In this document: piece by piece, positions 8,940 through 17,839 of the stretch | Position numbering within the stretch: the first letter of the stretch is position 1 | Layout: the number at the start of each line of letters is the position of its first letter | Source: DATMGU01 sp035555315 | GTDB taxonomy: Bacteria; Pseudomonadota; Alphaproteobacteria; ATCC43930; CGMCC-115725 | Reading direction: 5' to 3' | Length of the DNA stretch: 64,000 nucleotides | Assembly: GCA_035555315.1 (NCBI GenBank) | Contig: DATMGU010000019.1 | Span: forward strand, 1 to 64,000 | Program-made: the position numbers and the translations under genes | The notes under the pieces: model-generated | Database searches by the model: none | Told to the model about the DNA's origin: nothing | The model's input: only the letters and a program-made list of their open reading frames with translations

Positions 8940-9764
8940 TCAGCCGTGCAGTCGCAACCGCTCGCTGCGCCGGCGCAGCAGTTCCATCGACGCCAGCATC
9001 ACCGTCGAGAACAGGATGAGCAGGGTCGCCACCGCCGTGATGGTGGGGCTGATCTGCTCCCGGATCCCGCTGAACATCTGCATGGGCAGGGTCCGCTGGT
9101 CCGGGCTCGCGATGAAGAGGACGCAGACCACTTCGTCGAAGGAGGTGACGAAGGCGAAAAGCGCCCCCGAGATGACGCCCGGCAGGATCAGCGGCAGGGT
9201 TACCCGAAAGAACACCTGACGTGGGCCGGCACCCAGGCTGGCCCCCGCCCGGTTGAGGTTGGTGTCGTAGCCAGTCAGGGTCGAGAGCACCGTGATGACG
9301 ACGAAGGGTGTCGCCAGCGCCGTATGCGCCACGATGATCCCGGCGAAGCTGTTGAGCAGGCCGGTCTGGCCCAGGAAGAAATAGATGCCGACGGCCGTGA
9401 TCACCGTCGGCACTATCATCGGCGAGATCAGCACGACCATGATGAGGCCGCGCGCCGGCATGGTGCGCCGGCTCAACCCCTGGGCCGCCAGCGTCCCCAG
9501 CACGGTCGCGAAGAAGGTCGTGGCGACGGCAATGACGACGCTGTGCCAGACCGCGTCGAGCCAGCGGTCCGACGTGAAGAACTCCGCGTACCACCGCAGC
9601 GACAGGCCCGGCATCGGAAAAGTGAAGAAGCTCTCGGAACTGAAGGAGAGCGGCACCACGATGAGGATCGGCAGCATCAGGAAGCCGAGCACGCCGGCCA
9701 CGATGATCCTGAGCGCGATCTGCCAGAGCCGTTCGACCGGCGAGGCATAGGGCGGGAGCGTCAT
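8940..9764 (-). CDS. ABC transporter permease, spermidine/putrescine family (PotC type)
   Basis: This is the inner-membrane channel subunit of a polyamine/opine-type importer. The product has about 274 residues with six predicted helices and the EAA-type loop GASLGAGPRQVFFRVTLP near residue 175. It is the last gene of a minus-strand operon running from the PuuB-like oxidase through potA, potD and potB. I chose the ATG at 9764 (MTLPPYASP), preceded by GAGG 8 bp upstream; a start at 9803 would run deep into the preceding gene. A stem-loop follows about 35 bp after the stop. Confidence 0.9.
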   Translation of the reverse strand: MTLPPYASPVERLWQIALRIIVAGVLGFLMLPILIVVPLSFSSESFFTFPMPGLSLRWYAEFFTSDRWLDAVWHSVVIAVATTFFATVLGTLAAQGLSRRTMPARGLIMVVLISPMIVPTVITAVGIYFFLGQTGLLNSFAGIIVAHTALATPFVVITVLSTLTGYDTNLNRAGASLGAGPRQVFFRVTLPLILPGVISGALFAFVTSFDEVVCVLFIASPDQRTLPMQMFSGIREQISPTITAVATLLILFSTVMLASMELLRRRSERLRLHG

Positions 9765-9771
9765 TGGTGCC

Positions 9772-11019
9772 TCACCCGAGCCGCACGCGATCGACGCCCA
9801 CAAGCCGCGTATAGACGCCGTAGACGAGGAGGGTAAGGATGAGCAGCAGGCCGCCCAGCGCCGACGCCATGCCCCAATTGAGCTCCCGATTCATGTATTG
9901 CGCGACCAGCGAACTCACCATCTGGTCCTTCGGCCCGCCGACCAGCGCCGGGGTGATGTAATAGCCGAGCGACAGGATCCAGGTGAGGAGACAGCCGGCG
10001 CCGACCCCTGGCAGGGTCAGCGGGAAGTAGATCCGCCGAAACGCGGTGAAGGAGGTCGCACCGAGGGAGCGCGCCGCGCGCGTCACCCCAGGCTGCACCG
10101 TCAGCATCACGCTGTAGATCGGCAGGATGGTGAAGGGCAATTGGATATGGGTCATCGCGATGAGCGTGCCGGACCGCTGGAAGATCAGCTGCAGCCGCTC
10201 ATGCACCAGGCCCAGGCCCAGCAGCACGTCGTTGATCGGGCCGTTGGTCTGCAGCAGCACGACCCAGGCCGTCGTCCGGACCAGAAGCGACGTCCAGAAC
10301 GGCAGCAGCACCAGGATCAGCAGCAGATTGCCGGTCCGCCGCGGCAGGCTCGCGATCATGAAAGCGACCGGATATCCCAAGAACGCCGTCGCCAAAGTGA
10401 CGAGGGTCGCGATCCAGAAGGTCCGCAGGAAGACGTCGACGAAGATCGCCTGGTCGGGTGCCACCGCCACGATCGCATTTTCCGCGTTCCGGTGCAGGTC
10501 GATGGCCGCCAGCAGGTAGAAGCTGGTGGCCGGCGACCCCGCCCGTTTCAGGATCGACCAGACCTCGGTGCCGCCCCAGAGCGGGTCGATACCGATCATC
10601 GCCTCCTTGTAGGGACCGGCGCGCAGCCGGGTGACCTGGCGGGCGGTCGCGATCACGTTGCTGCGCGAGCCCGGCAGTTCGTAATTGATCCGCTTGCCGA
10701 GCAGGCCCACCTCCTGGTGCGCTTGGGCGTCCTTGAGGTCGGCCGCCATCGCCGCATAGACCGCCTCGTCCGGCTGGCTGCGCTCGTCCCACTGGGCGAG
10801 GGCAGCCACGGTCCGCGGCGCCACGCGCGCCACGTCCGGGTCGTAAACAGCCCGGAACAGCATAAGGCCGATCGGCAGCACGAAGGCGACGAGGACGAAG
10901 AGCAGAAGCGGCGCCGTCAGGGCGAGCGCGCGCAAGCGCTGTCCCGTCTCGGCCCGCTTCAGCCGACGCTTGAGATCCCGGCCGGCGATCCCCTCGCCGG
11001 CCGGCAACACCATGGTCAT
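9772..11019 (-). CDS. ABC transporter permease, spermidine/putrescine family (PotB type), with a periplasmic insertion
   Basis: This is the partner permease of the PotC-type subunit. The 415-residue product is longer than the usual 280-300. After the first helix (residues 28-50, LLLFVLVAFVLPIGLML) there is a hydrophilic stretch of roughly 120 residues before the remaining helices resume near FLRTFWIATLV. The topology places this insertion in the periplasm. The EAA loop (RAARSLGATSFTAFRRIYFPLTLPG type) is near residue 330. Its stop lies 7 bp before the potC start. The insertion is probably a substrate-binding-protein docking or substrate-selectivity element (inference). Confidence 0.88.
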   Translation of the reverse strand: MTMVLPAGEGIAGRDLKRRLKRAETGQRLRALALTAPLLLFVLVAFVLPIGLMLFRAVYDPDVARVAPRTVAALAQWDERSQPDEAVYAAMAADLKDAQAHQEVGLLGKRINYELPGSRSNVIATARQVTRLRAGPYKEAMIGIDPLWGGTEVWSILKRAGSPATSFYLLAAIDLHRNAENAIVAVAPDQAIFVDVFLRTFWIATLVTLATAFLGYPVAFMIASLPRRTGNLLLILVLLPFWTSLLVRTTAWVVLLQTNGPINDVLLGLGLVHERLQLIFQRSGTLIAMTHIQLPFTILPIYSVMLTVQPGVTRAARSLGATSFTAFRRIYFPLTLPGVGAGCLLTWILSLGYYITPALVGGPKDQMVSSLVAQYMNRELNWGMASALGGLLLILTLLVYGVYTRLVGVDRVRLG

Positions 11020-11054
11020 GCCACGCCGTCCTTCGGCCGTGTCCCGACTACCGT

Positions 11055-12104
11055 CTACTGGGCGAGCCAGGTGTTGAACCGCTTGCGCAGTTCTTCGCCA
11101 TGGTCACCCCAGAAGAAATAATCCTGGACCAGCGCCGTCTTGGTGTTCGCCGGCGCCGTCGGCAGGTCGGTCAGCACGTCAGGCGCGATGTTCGGCAGCG
11201 CATCGACGTTGGTCGGCCCGTAGGAGATGTATTTCGACTGGTTCGCCATCACCTTGGGATCGCTCGCATAGGCGATGAACTTATAGGCGAGGTCGGTCTT
11301 CTTGCCGCCCTTCGGGATCACCCAGAAATCGTAGTCGGGCACCTGGCCGTCCCAAACGATCTTGAAGTGCTTCCCCTGGTTCTTGGCGGCGTCGAAGATG
11401 CGGCCGTTCCACGCGGTCGACATCACCACCTCGCCGCTCGCGAGCAGCTGCGCCGGCTGGGCGCCTGCTTCCCACCAGACGACATCCTTCTTGATGGTGT
11501 CGAGCTTTTTGAATGCCCGGTCGACGCCGGCCGGCGTCTTCAGCATCGGGTAGACGTCCTTCGGTGCCACGCCATCCGCCAGCAGGGCGAATTCGAGGTT
11601 GACGAAGGGCGACTTCTGCAGGCCGCGCTTGCCCGGGAACTTCGCCGTATCGAACAGGTCGCCGATGGATGTGGGCGGCGTCTTCATCTTGTCCGTGTCA
11701 TAGGCGTAGATCGTCGAATAGACGATCGTGCCGACCGCGCAGTCGGTCGTCGTCCCTTCGATGAACTTCGATTGATCGCCGATCTTCGACCAGTCGAGCT
11801 TCTCGATCAGGCCTTCCTCGCAGGCCTGCAGCGCCGTCTGGGTGTCGACGTCGACCACGTCCCAGGAGACGTTGCCGCTCTGCACCATGGCGCGGATCTT
11901 AGCGATCTCGCCGTTGTATTCCTCTTCCTGAACCTTAAGGCCGGCGGACGCCGCGAAGGGCTGGAAATACGCCTTCTGCTGGCTCGTTTGATAGGCACCG
12001 CCCCACGAGACGACGGTGAGTGAATCGGCCGCCGCGGCCGGATGCGCCAACGCCAGCGCCGCTAGGGCCACTGCCGCCGATAAAGTGTTTCGTGTCAAAG
12101 TCAT
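11055..12104 (-). CDS. Periplasmic substrate-binding protein, PotD/polyamine-like
   Basis: This extracellular solute-binding protein of family 1/PotD delivers substrate to the PotB/PotC pair. It has a Sec signal peptide (hydrophobic stretch LSAAVALAALALAHPAAAA, cleavage near residue 26) and the early motif LTVVSWGGAYQ typical of PotD-like proteins. Internal signatures include WDVVDVDT, AWNGRI and YDFWVIPKGGKK. The length of 349 residues is normal. The catabolic neighbours suggest an amine or betaine ligand rather than spermidine for growth, but the ligand cannot be read from sequence. Confidence 0.92.
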   Translation of the reverse strand: MTLTRNTLSAAVALAALALAHPAAAADSLTVVSWGGAYQTSQQKAYFQPFAASAGLKVQEEEYNGEIAKIRAMVQSGNVSWDVVDVDTQTALQACEEGLIEKLDWSKIGDQSKFIEGTTTDCAVGTIVYSTIYAYDTDKMKTPPTSIGDLFDTAKFPGKRGLQKSPFVNLEFALLADGVAPKDVYPMLKTPAGVDRAFKKLDTIKKDVVWWEAGAQPAQLLASGEVVMSTAWNGRIFDAAKNQGKHFKIVWDGQVPDYDFWVIPKGGKKTDLAYKFIAYASDPKVMANQSKYISYGPTNVDALPNIAPDVLTDLPTAPANTKTALVQDYFFWGDHGEELRKRFNTWLAQ

Positions 12105-12191
12105 CGCGTCACCCCCATTGTCATCTACGCGGCCGGTTGGCCCGGCCGCCCGCCGGACGGGAAACCCTTCCCCGTCCTAAATTCCATCACC

Positions 12192-13346
12192 TCAGGCGTC
12201 GAGCGCCCGGCAGTCCTGCCAGCGCCAGCCGATCGTCACCTCGGCGCCCGGCGCCAGGCCGGCATGGACATGACCCGCCGGGACCTTGACGATGAACTCG
12301 TCGGTACCGCAGGCGGCGAGGCGCACACGGGTATGATCGCCCAGATAGATCAGCTCCTCGACCTGCGCCGGAAACCGGTTGGCGACATCGGGACCGGGAT
12401 CGATCGCGACCCGTTCCGGCCGGATCGAAAGAGTCGTCGGCCCGCCCACCGCGCCGATGTTGACGGCGAGCGCGTCGACCGAGATGCCATCCGCCAGCGC
12501 CACGCGGCAGCGCTGCCCATCCGTTCCGGTAACCGTGCCGCGCAGGCGGTTGTTCTCACCGATGAACTGCGCCACGAAGGCGTTGATCGGTCGCTCGTAA
12601 AGCTCGACCGCGTCGCCGACCTGCTGGATGCGACCTTGGTTGAAGACCGCGATGCGATCCGACATGGTCATCGCCTCGCTCTGGTCATGCGTGACATAGA
12701 CCGCGGTCAGGCCGAGCCGGCGATGCAGATGCTTGATCTCAAGCTGCATGTGCTCGCGCAGTTGCTTGTCGAGCGCACCCAGGGGCTCGTCCATCAGCAT
12801 CAGCTTCGGCTCGAACACGAAGGCGCGGGCGAGCGCCACGCGTTGCTGCTGACCGCCGGAAAGCTGCGCCGGGCGACGCTTCTGGTAGCCATCGAGTTGG
12901 ACCATGTCGAGGGCGCGCGCGACCTTGGCCGCGATCTCCGCCTTCGGCACGCCGCGAACCTCCAGCGGGAAGGCGAGATTGCCCTCCACCGTCATGTGCG
13001 GAAACAGGGCGTAATTCTGAAACACCATACCGATGTCGCGCTTATGCGGCGGCGTCGCTTCGATCGACTGGCCGTCGAGATAGATCCGACCGCTGGTCGG
13101 CACCTCGAAGCCGGCAAGCATCATCAGCGTCGTCGTCTTGCCCGAGCCCGACGGGCCAAGCATGGTCAGGAATTCTCCACGGTGGATCTTGAGGTTGAGA
13201 TCCTTAACGACCACGGTCGTGCCGTCGTAGGTCTTCTCCAGCGCCAGGAACTCGACGAAGGCGTCGCGATGCGGGTCACGGGCGAGCGCGTCTGTCGCTG
13301 CATCTTCCGTTATCGCGGGTTTAAGTCGAACGCCACCAATGCTCAT
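12192..13346 (-). CDS. ABC transporter ATP-binding protein, PotA type
   Basis: This is the cytoplasmic ATPase of the Pot-type importer. It has Walker A GPSGSGKTT, Q-loop MVFQNYALFPHMT, signature LSGGQQQRVALARA, Walker B LMLMDEPLGALD and the H-loop THDQSEA. A TOBE-like C-terminal regulatory domain follows (SIRPERVAI onward). The 384-residue length fits PotA. I chose the ATG at 13346 (MSIGGVRLKP) because GAGGAG lies 6 to 11 bp upstream. It precedes potD and follows the PuuB-like gene with an 87-bp gap. Confidence 0.93.
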   Translation of the reverse strand: MSIGGVRLKPAITEDAATDALARDPHRDAFVEFLALEKTYDGTTVVVKDLNLKIHRGEFLTMLGPSGSGKTTTLMMLAGFEVPTSGRIYLDGQSIEATPPHKRDIGMVFQNYALFPHMTVEGNLAFPLEVRGVPKAEIAAKVARALDMVQLDGYQKRRPAQLSGGQQQRVALARAFVFEPKLMLMDEPLGALDKQLREHMQLEIKHLHRRLGLTAVYVTHDQSEAMTMSDRIAVFNQGRIQQVGDAVELYERPINAFVAQFIGENNRLRGTVTGTDGQRCRVALADGISVDALAVNIGAVGGPTTLSIRPERVAIDPGPDVANRFPAQVEELIYLGDHTRVRLAACGTDEFIVKVPAGHVHAGLAPGAEVTIGWRWQDCRALDA

Positions 13347-13433
13347 CCACGCTCCTCTTCGATCGGGATAACGCCTTGTGAGCAAAGCCTGTGCCAGCAT
13401 AGATCGCATCAGGGGCCGGCCGATGCGGGAAGG

Positions 13434-14735
13434 TCAGGCGAGCCGGCGCTCGCGCCAGTCGAGCACGCCGTACCAGAGACGGAAGGCGCTGCCGATCGGA
13501 CGGCGGAACCCCGCGAAGGGAATCCCCGTCACGGGCGTGGTCGGCAAGGGCAGCTCGGTCGTCCCGCGCGCCTGGTCCGCCAGGATCTTGCCCATGACCG
13601 TCGCCATGGCGACGCCACGGCCGTTATAGCCGAGGCCGGCGGTCAGGCCCGGTGCCGGCTCGTGCAGATGCGGCAGATGGTCCTGGGTCATGGCGATGCG
13701 CCCGCCCCAGCGATGGGCGATCGGCTGGTCCGCCAAATTGGGGAACAGAGTGGCGAAGGCGCGTTCGATATGCCGGAAGAATTCGGGCTCACTCGTGTCG
13801 CGGAAATGACCGCGACCGCCCAGCACCAGCCGGCCCTCCCGGTCGAACCGGTAGTAGATCAACAGGCGCCGCGTCTCGGAGACGGACTGGTCGCCGGCCA
13901 GCACCTGGCGGCGCAGATTGTCGGTGAGCGGCCGGGTTGCGATCTGGTAGCTGAACGCGGGCAGCACGCTGTGCGCGAGCGACCCGAAAGGCTCGCCCCG
14001 GCCGGCGAGGTCGGTATACCCATTGGTGGCGAGGATAACGCGGTCGGCCTCGACGGCGCCGCCGGGCGTCGTGACCCGCCAGCGGCCGGCGGCCTTCGCG
14101 AGCCCGATCGCGGGCGAGCGCACATGGATCGTCGCCCCGGCCGCAGCCGCGGCGACGGCAAGGCCGCGCGCATAGCTCAACGGCTGCACATGCCCGCCGC
14201 GATGGTCGAGGAAGGCGCCCAGATAATAGTCATGGCCGATGAGCGAGGCCGTCCGGGCACGGTCAATCGCCTCCACCCGGGCGCCGAGCGCCATCCATTT
14301 CGCCGCCCGTGCCTGGGCGGTGGCAAGGCCCGTGGGCGACGGCGCACCCTGGATCCAGCCGTTCTGCACCGCGTCGCAGTCGATGCCGAGCCGACGGATG
14401 AGATCGAAGGTAAAGTCGGCGGCACCACCCGACGCCGCGACGGCACGCGCGCCCTGTTCCGGCCCATACCGCAGCAGGAGCTCGTCAGGATCGTATTTGA
14501 GACCGGGGATCACCTGCCCGCCGTTGCGGCCGGAGGCACCCCAGCCTGGCTCCGCCGCATCGAGCAGAACCACGTCGATCCCCGCCTCCGCCAGATGCAG
14601 CGCCGCCGAAAGGCCGGTGAAGCCGCCGCCGACAATACAGATATCGGCCTTGCGGACCCCGTCCAGCACAGAAAACGCGGCCCCCGGCGGCGCGGTTTCG
14701 ATCCAGAGCGATTTCGGCATGGCAAGGTCGGTCAT
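13434..14735 (-). CDS. FAD-dependent amine oxidase, gamma-glutamylputrescine-oxidase-like (DAO family)
   Basis: This is a glycine-oxidase/sarcosine-oxidase-fold flavoenzyme that would oxidise a C-N bond of a small amine. The 433-residue product has the dinucleotide-binding motif IVGGGFTGLSAALHLAEAG at about residue 35. It also has the PuuB-like flavin-loop sequence GWGASGRNGGQVIPG and the C-terminal GYNGRGVAMATVMG. It heads the minus-strand operon with the Pot-type importer, so the imported compound is its likely substrate. The ATG at 14735 is the best start; the ribosome-binding site is weak. It is divergent from the dioxygenase gene with a 135-bp promoter region between them. Confidence 0.88.
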   Translation of the reverse strand: MTDLAMPKSLWIETAPPGAAFSVLDGVRKADICIVGGGFTGLSAALHLAEAGIDVVLLDAAEPGWGASGRNGGQVIPGLKYDPDELLLRYGPEQGARAVAASGGAADFTFDLIRRLGIDCDAVQNGWIQGAPSPTGLATAQARAAKWMALGARVEAIDRARTASLIGHDYYLGAFLDHRGGHVQPLSYARGLAVAAAAAGATIHVRSPAIGLAKAAGRWRVTTPGGAVEADRVILATNGYTDLAGRGEPFGSLAHSVLPAFSYQIATRPLTDNLRRQVLAGDQSVSETRRLLIYYRFDREGRLVLGGRGHFRDTSEPEFFRHIERAFATLFPNLADQPIAHRWGGRIAMTQDHLPHLHEPAPGLTAGLGYNGRGVAMATVMGKILADQARGTTELPLPTTPVTGIPFAGFRRPIGSAFRLWYGVLDWRERRLA

Positions 14736-14870
14736 AACGTGACGGAATTCCGAAGATGATGAGGGCTGGCGACGGGGCTGGCCATGCAAGCGATGCGCCG
14801 GCAAGATGGCAGGATTATTGCTGCCGATCGCCGCACCCATCGCACGCCCGCCTCGGGAGGAACCGACGCC

Positions 14871-15788
14871 ATGAGCCTGCCCCCAACCGCGCCCCTGCCC
14901 ACCGCCTCCCTGCCTACCGCCCCCCTGCTTACCGCCAACGACATCGCGCGCTTCCGCGAGGACGGCTATGTAATGCTGCCCGGCCTGGTCGATGCCGGGG
15001 CGGTGACCGCGATGCAGGCCGAGCTCGACCGCTGGATCGAAGAAAGCCGAGGCCACACCGCAAACTGGGGCGAGTTGCCGCGCGGCAAGCTGCGCTTCGA
15101 TCTCGAAGCCGGGCACAGTGCCGTGAACCCGAAACTCAGGCGGGTGGCAAACCCGGTCGACCTCTCCGCCGCCTATCGCCGGGTTCTATGGGATGGGCCC
15201 GTGGTCGACCAGGTGGCGGCGCTGATCGGTCCCGCGATCAAGTTCCATCACTGCAAGCTCAACGTGAAGCTACCCGGTATGGAAACCTATGTCGGCTGGC
15301 ACCAGGACCATCCCTTCGACCCGCACACCAACGACGACGTGGTCGGAGCGCTGGTGCTGCTCGACGACATGAACCTGGAGAATGGCTGCCTCATGGTGGT
15401 CCCCGGCAGCCACAAGCAACCGATGACCCATTACCGCGGCGACCGGTTCGTCGGCGAGGCGCCGGCGGAGGCGCACGCCGATTTCGCGGCGCGCGCCATA
15501 CCGATCCTGGGCCGGGCGGGCGACGTCTGCCTGATCGACACCTGGATGGCGCACGGCTCGGCACCCAATCGGTCGACGCGGCCGCGCCGCATGCTGATCT
15601 GCGACTACACCGCCGCCGACGCCTTCCCTCTGATGCCGCTCTCGGTCCCGACGGTCAACACCGGCCGGATCCTGCGCGGCGAGCCGACCCGGATCGCCCG
15701 GTTCCGCGCCGGCACGGTCGAGCTGCCGCCCGCCTACCAGGCCGACAGCTTCTTCACCGTGCAGGGACAGCAGACCGCGGCGGCCTGA
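14871..15788 (+). CDS. Phytanoyl-CoA dioxygenase family Fe(II)/2-oxoglutarate oxygenase
   Basis: This is a cupin-fold oxygenase that would hydroxylate, and so may demethylate, a small substrate using 2-oxoglutarate. The 305-residue product contains the HxD iron motif in GWHQDHPFD (about residue 144). The distal His is in MAHGSAPN and the 2-oxoglutarate Arg in RPRRMLICDY. I chose the ATG at 14871 because GGGAGG lies about 11 bp upstream. The N-terminus contains a five-residue repeat (PTAPL type) encoded by tandem 15-bp units. It faces the demethylase-like gene convergently and diverges from the PuuB-like oxidase. Confidence 0.88.
   Translation: MSLPPTAPLPTASLPTAPLLTANDIARFREDGYVMLPGLVDAGAVTAMQAELDRWIEESRGHTANWGELPRGKLRFDLEAGHSAVNPKLRRVANPVDLSAAYRRVLWDGPVVDQVAALIGPAIKFHHCKLNVKLPGMETYVGWHQDHPFDPHTNDDVVGALVLLDDMNLENGCLMVVPGSHKQPMTHYRGDRFVGEAPAEAHADFAARAIPILGRAGDVCLIDTWMAHGSAPNRSTRPRRMLICDYTAADAFPLMPLSVPTVNTGRILRGEPTRIARFRAGTVELPPAYQADSFFTVQGQQTAAA
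14883..14936. repeat. Tandem 15-bp units at the 5' end of the dioxygenase gene
   Basis: Three full units (14883-14897, 14898-14912, 14913-14927) and a partial fourth encode PTAPL/PTASL/PTAPL/LTA. Units differ by a few substitutions. They preserve frame and lengthen a flexible N-terminal tail before the enzyme fold. Confidence 0.8.
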
Positions 15789-15802
15789 GCCAACACGTCG
15801 CC

Positions 15803-17839
15803 TCAGATGTCCTTCATCAGCCGCAGCGCGTCGTACACGGCGGCATGGATGTTGCGGCTCGCCACCGCGTCACCGATGCGGAAGAGGCGGTAGCGCCCCT
15901 CGGGATTTCGGACGATCGTCTGCAGGGTCGCGGCGATCGTCTCACGCTGGTCGATCTCGCCGAGATTGACGGAGCCCGGCTTCAGCGCGAAGTAAAGCTC
16001 GTCGAGCGGCAGCGTGCCGTGTTCGACGATGATCTGGTCCGCGCGCTTCTCGATATGGCGCTTGCCGTATTCGTCGAAGAAGTGCCCGACCAGTTTGTTG
16101 CCCTCGCGGCGAACCTCTCGCAGCCTGAGGTTGATCGAGATCACCGCCTCCCGCTCCGACAAGACCTTGAAATAGGCCGGAAAGTTTATGGCACCAACAT
16201 CGGGGGCGAGCGTTCGCTCGGGCGTGACGATTTCCAGCCGGGACCCAGCCTCGGCGACGAACTCGGCCGCGGTCATGCCGGGATGGGCACCATTGTCGTC
16301 GTAGACGATGACCTCGTCGGCCGGACGAACGGCACCGGACAGGATGTCCCAGCTCGTCGTGACGAGGTCCTCGCCCGCGTCGAGAAAGCTGGTGTTCGGA
16401 AGTCCGCCGGTCGCGATCACCACATAGTCCGGCTCCTCGGCGACGACATCGTCCTTCTCGGCATAGTGGTTGAATCGGAATGCCACGCCGAGCCTTTGGC
16501 ATTCGGCCAGACGCCAATCGATGATGCCGAGGATCTCGCGCCGCCGCCTCAGTGCCGCCGTCAGGCGCACCTGCCCGCCGGCCTCGGTGGCGGCCTCGAA
16601 GACCACAACCTCATGCCCTCTCTCGGCTGCGACGCGCGCGGCCTCGAGGCCGCCCGGACCGGCCCCGATCACGACCACCTTGCGCTTGGGCCCGTCGCTC
16701 TTCGTCACGACATGAGGCATCCGGGCTTCCCGGCCCGTCGCGGGGTTATGGATGCAGACCGCCTGCCCGCTGTAGATCGAATCGACGCAGTAGCCCATGC
16801 CGACACAGGGCCGGATCTCGTGCTCGCGTCCCTCCATGACCTTCCGCGCGATATGCGGGTCGGCCATATGGGCGCGCGTCATGCCGACCATGTCGAGCTT
16901 GCCGCTCTCGATGGCATGGCGGGCGGTGGCGACGTCCTGGATGCGCGCGGCGTGGAACGTCGGAATTTTCGTCGCCGCGCGAACCTCGCCCGCGAAATCA
17001 AGATGCGGCGCGGACCGCTCGCCCATGTTCGGGATGACGTGGCTGAGCCCTTCTTCGGTGTCGATATGGCCGCGGATGACGTTGACGAAGTCGATCATCC
17101 CGGAAGCGGTGAGCTTCTGGGAAATAGAGACGCCCTCCTCGCGTGAGAGGCCGCGATCCCAGTCCTCGTCGCAGACCATCCGCACGCCCACGATGAAGTC
17201 CGGCCCGACGCGCTCGCGGATCGCCGAAAGGACCTCCATCCCAAAGCGCATGCGGTTGTCGAGGCTGCCGCCATAGGCGTCGTCGCGCTGATTGGTGGCG
17301 GGCGACCAAAACTGGTCGATGAGGTGGCCGTAGCATTCGATCTCGATGCCGTCGATACCGCTTGCCTTGACGCGCTCCGCGCCGTCGGCATAGGCCGACA
17401 CGATGCGCGCGATGTCCCAGTCTTCCATGACTTTCGGAAAGGCGCGATGGACCGGCTCGCGCACGGCGGAGGGAGCGACGATGGGCAGCCAATCGGCCTT
17501 CGACCAGTTCGTCCGCCGGCCGAGATGGGTGATCTGGATCATCACCGCCGCGCCGTGTTCATGGACGTCGTCGGCGATCTCCCGCAGCCAGCGCACACAT
17601 TCGTCCTTGTAGAGAAGGATGTTGCCGAAGGCTTGCGGACTGTCCGGGGCGACCACCGACGAGCCGCCCATCATGGTCAGCGCGATGCCGCCTTTTGCCT
17701 TCTCGGCGTGATAGAGCCGATACTGCTCCTTGGGCAGGCCGTCCTCCGTAAAGGCCGGCTCGTGCGCCGTCGACATGATGCGATTGCGCAAGAGCAGATG
17801 CTTGAGTTGGAAGGACTGCAGCAGCGGGTCGTTCGGCAT
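15803..17839 (-). CDS. NADH:flavin oxidoreductase of the trimethylamine-dehydrogenase family (N-methylproline/dimethylglycine demethylase-like)
   Basis: This 678-residue flavoprotein has an N-terminal old-yellow-enzyme TIM barrel (FMN; PNDPLLQSF to about residue 370). A cysteine region and C-terminal FAD/NAD Rossmann domains follow (VVVIGAGPGGLEAARVA near residue 390). Relatives such as HpbA/StcD/DgcA demethylate N-methylated amino acids. Cysteines are seen at 345, 351 and 362, but position 348, a cysteine in trimethylamine dehydrogenase, is methionine, so the iron-sulphur site is altered. The ATG at 17839 (MPNDPLLQ) fits the family. It is convergent with the dioxygenase gene 14 bp away. Confidence 0.88.
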   Translation of the reverse strand: MPNDPLLQSFQLKHLLLRNRIMSTAHEPAFTEDGLPKEQYRLYHAEKAKGGIALTMMGGSSVVAPDSPQAFGNILLYKDECVRWLREIADDVHEHGAAVMIQITHLGRRTNWSKADWLPIVAPSAVREPVHRAFPKVMEDWDIARIVSAYADGAERVKASGIDGIEIECYGHLIDQFWSPATNQRDDAYGGSLDNRMRFGMEVLSAIRERVGPDFIVGVRMVCDEDWDRGLSREEGVSISQKLTASGMIDFVNVIRGHIDTEEGLSHVIPNMGERSAPHLDFAGEVRAATKIPTFHAARIQDVATARHAIESGKLDMVGMTRAHMADPHIARKVMEGREHEIRPCVGMGYCVDSIYSGQAVCIHNPATGREARMPHVVTKSDGPKRKVVVIGAGPGGLEAARVAAERGHEVVVFEAATEAGGQVRLTAALRRRREILGIIDWRLAECQRLGVAFRFNHYAEKDDVVAEEPDYVVIATGGLPNTSFLDAGEDLVTTSWDILSGAVRPADEVIVYDDNGAHPGMTAAEFVAEAGSRLEIVTPERTLAPDVGAINFPAYFKVLSEREAVISINLRLREVRREGNKLVGHFFDEYGKRHIEKRADQIIVEHGTLPLDELYFALKPGSVNLGEIDQRETIAATLQTIVRNPEGRYRLFRIGDAVASRNIHAAVYDALRLMKDI

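Noticed and set aside
12264..14759. An 831-codon open frame on the plus strand opposite potA and the PuuB-like gene
   Set aside because: It is an antisense shadow typical of high-GC DNA: no ribosome-binding site, Arg/His-rich low-complexity product, and it runs across two well-supported genes.
14756..17146. A 796-codon plus-strand frame over the dioxygenase and the antisense of the demethylase
   Set aside because: It covers two real genes in other frames and its product is arginine-rich with no domain.
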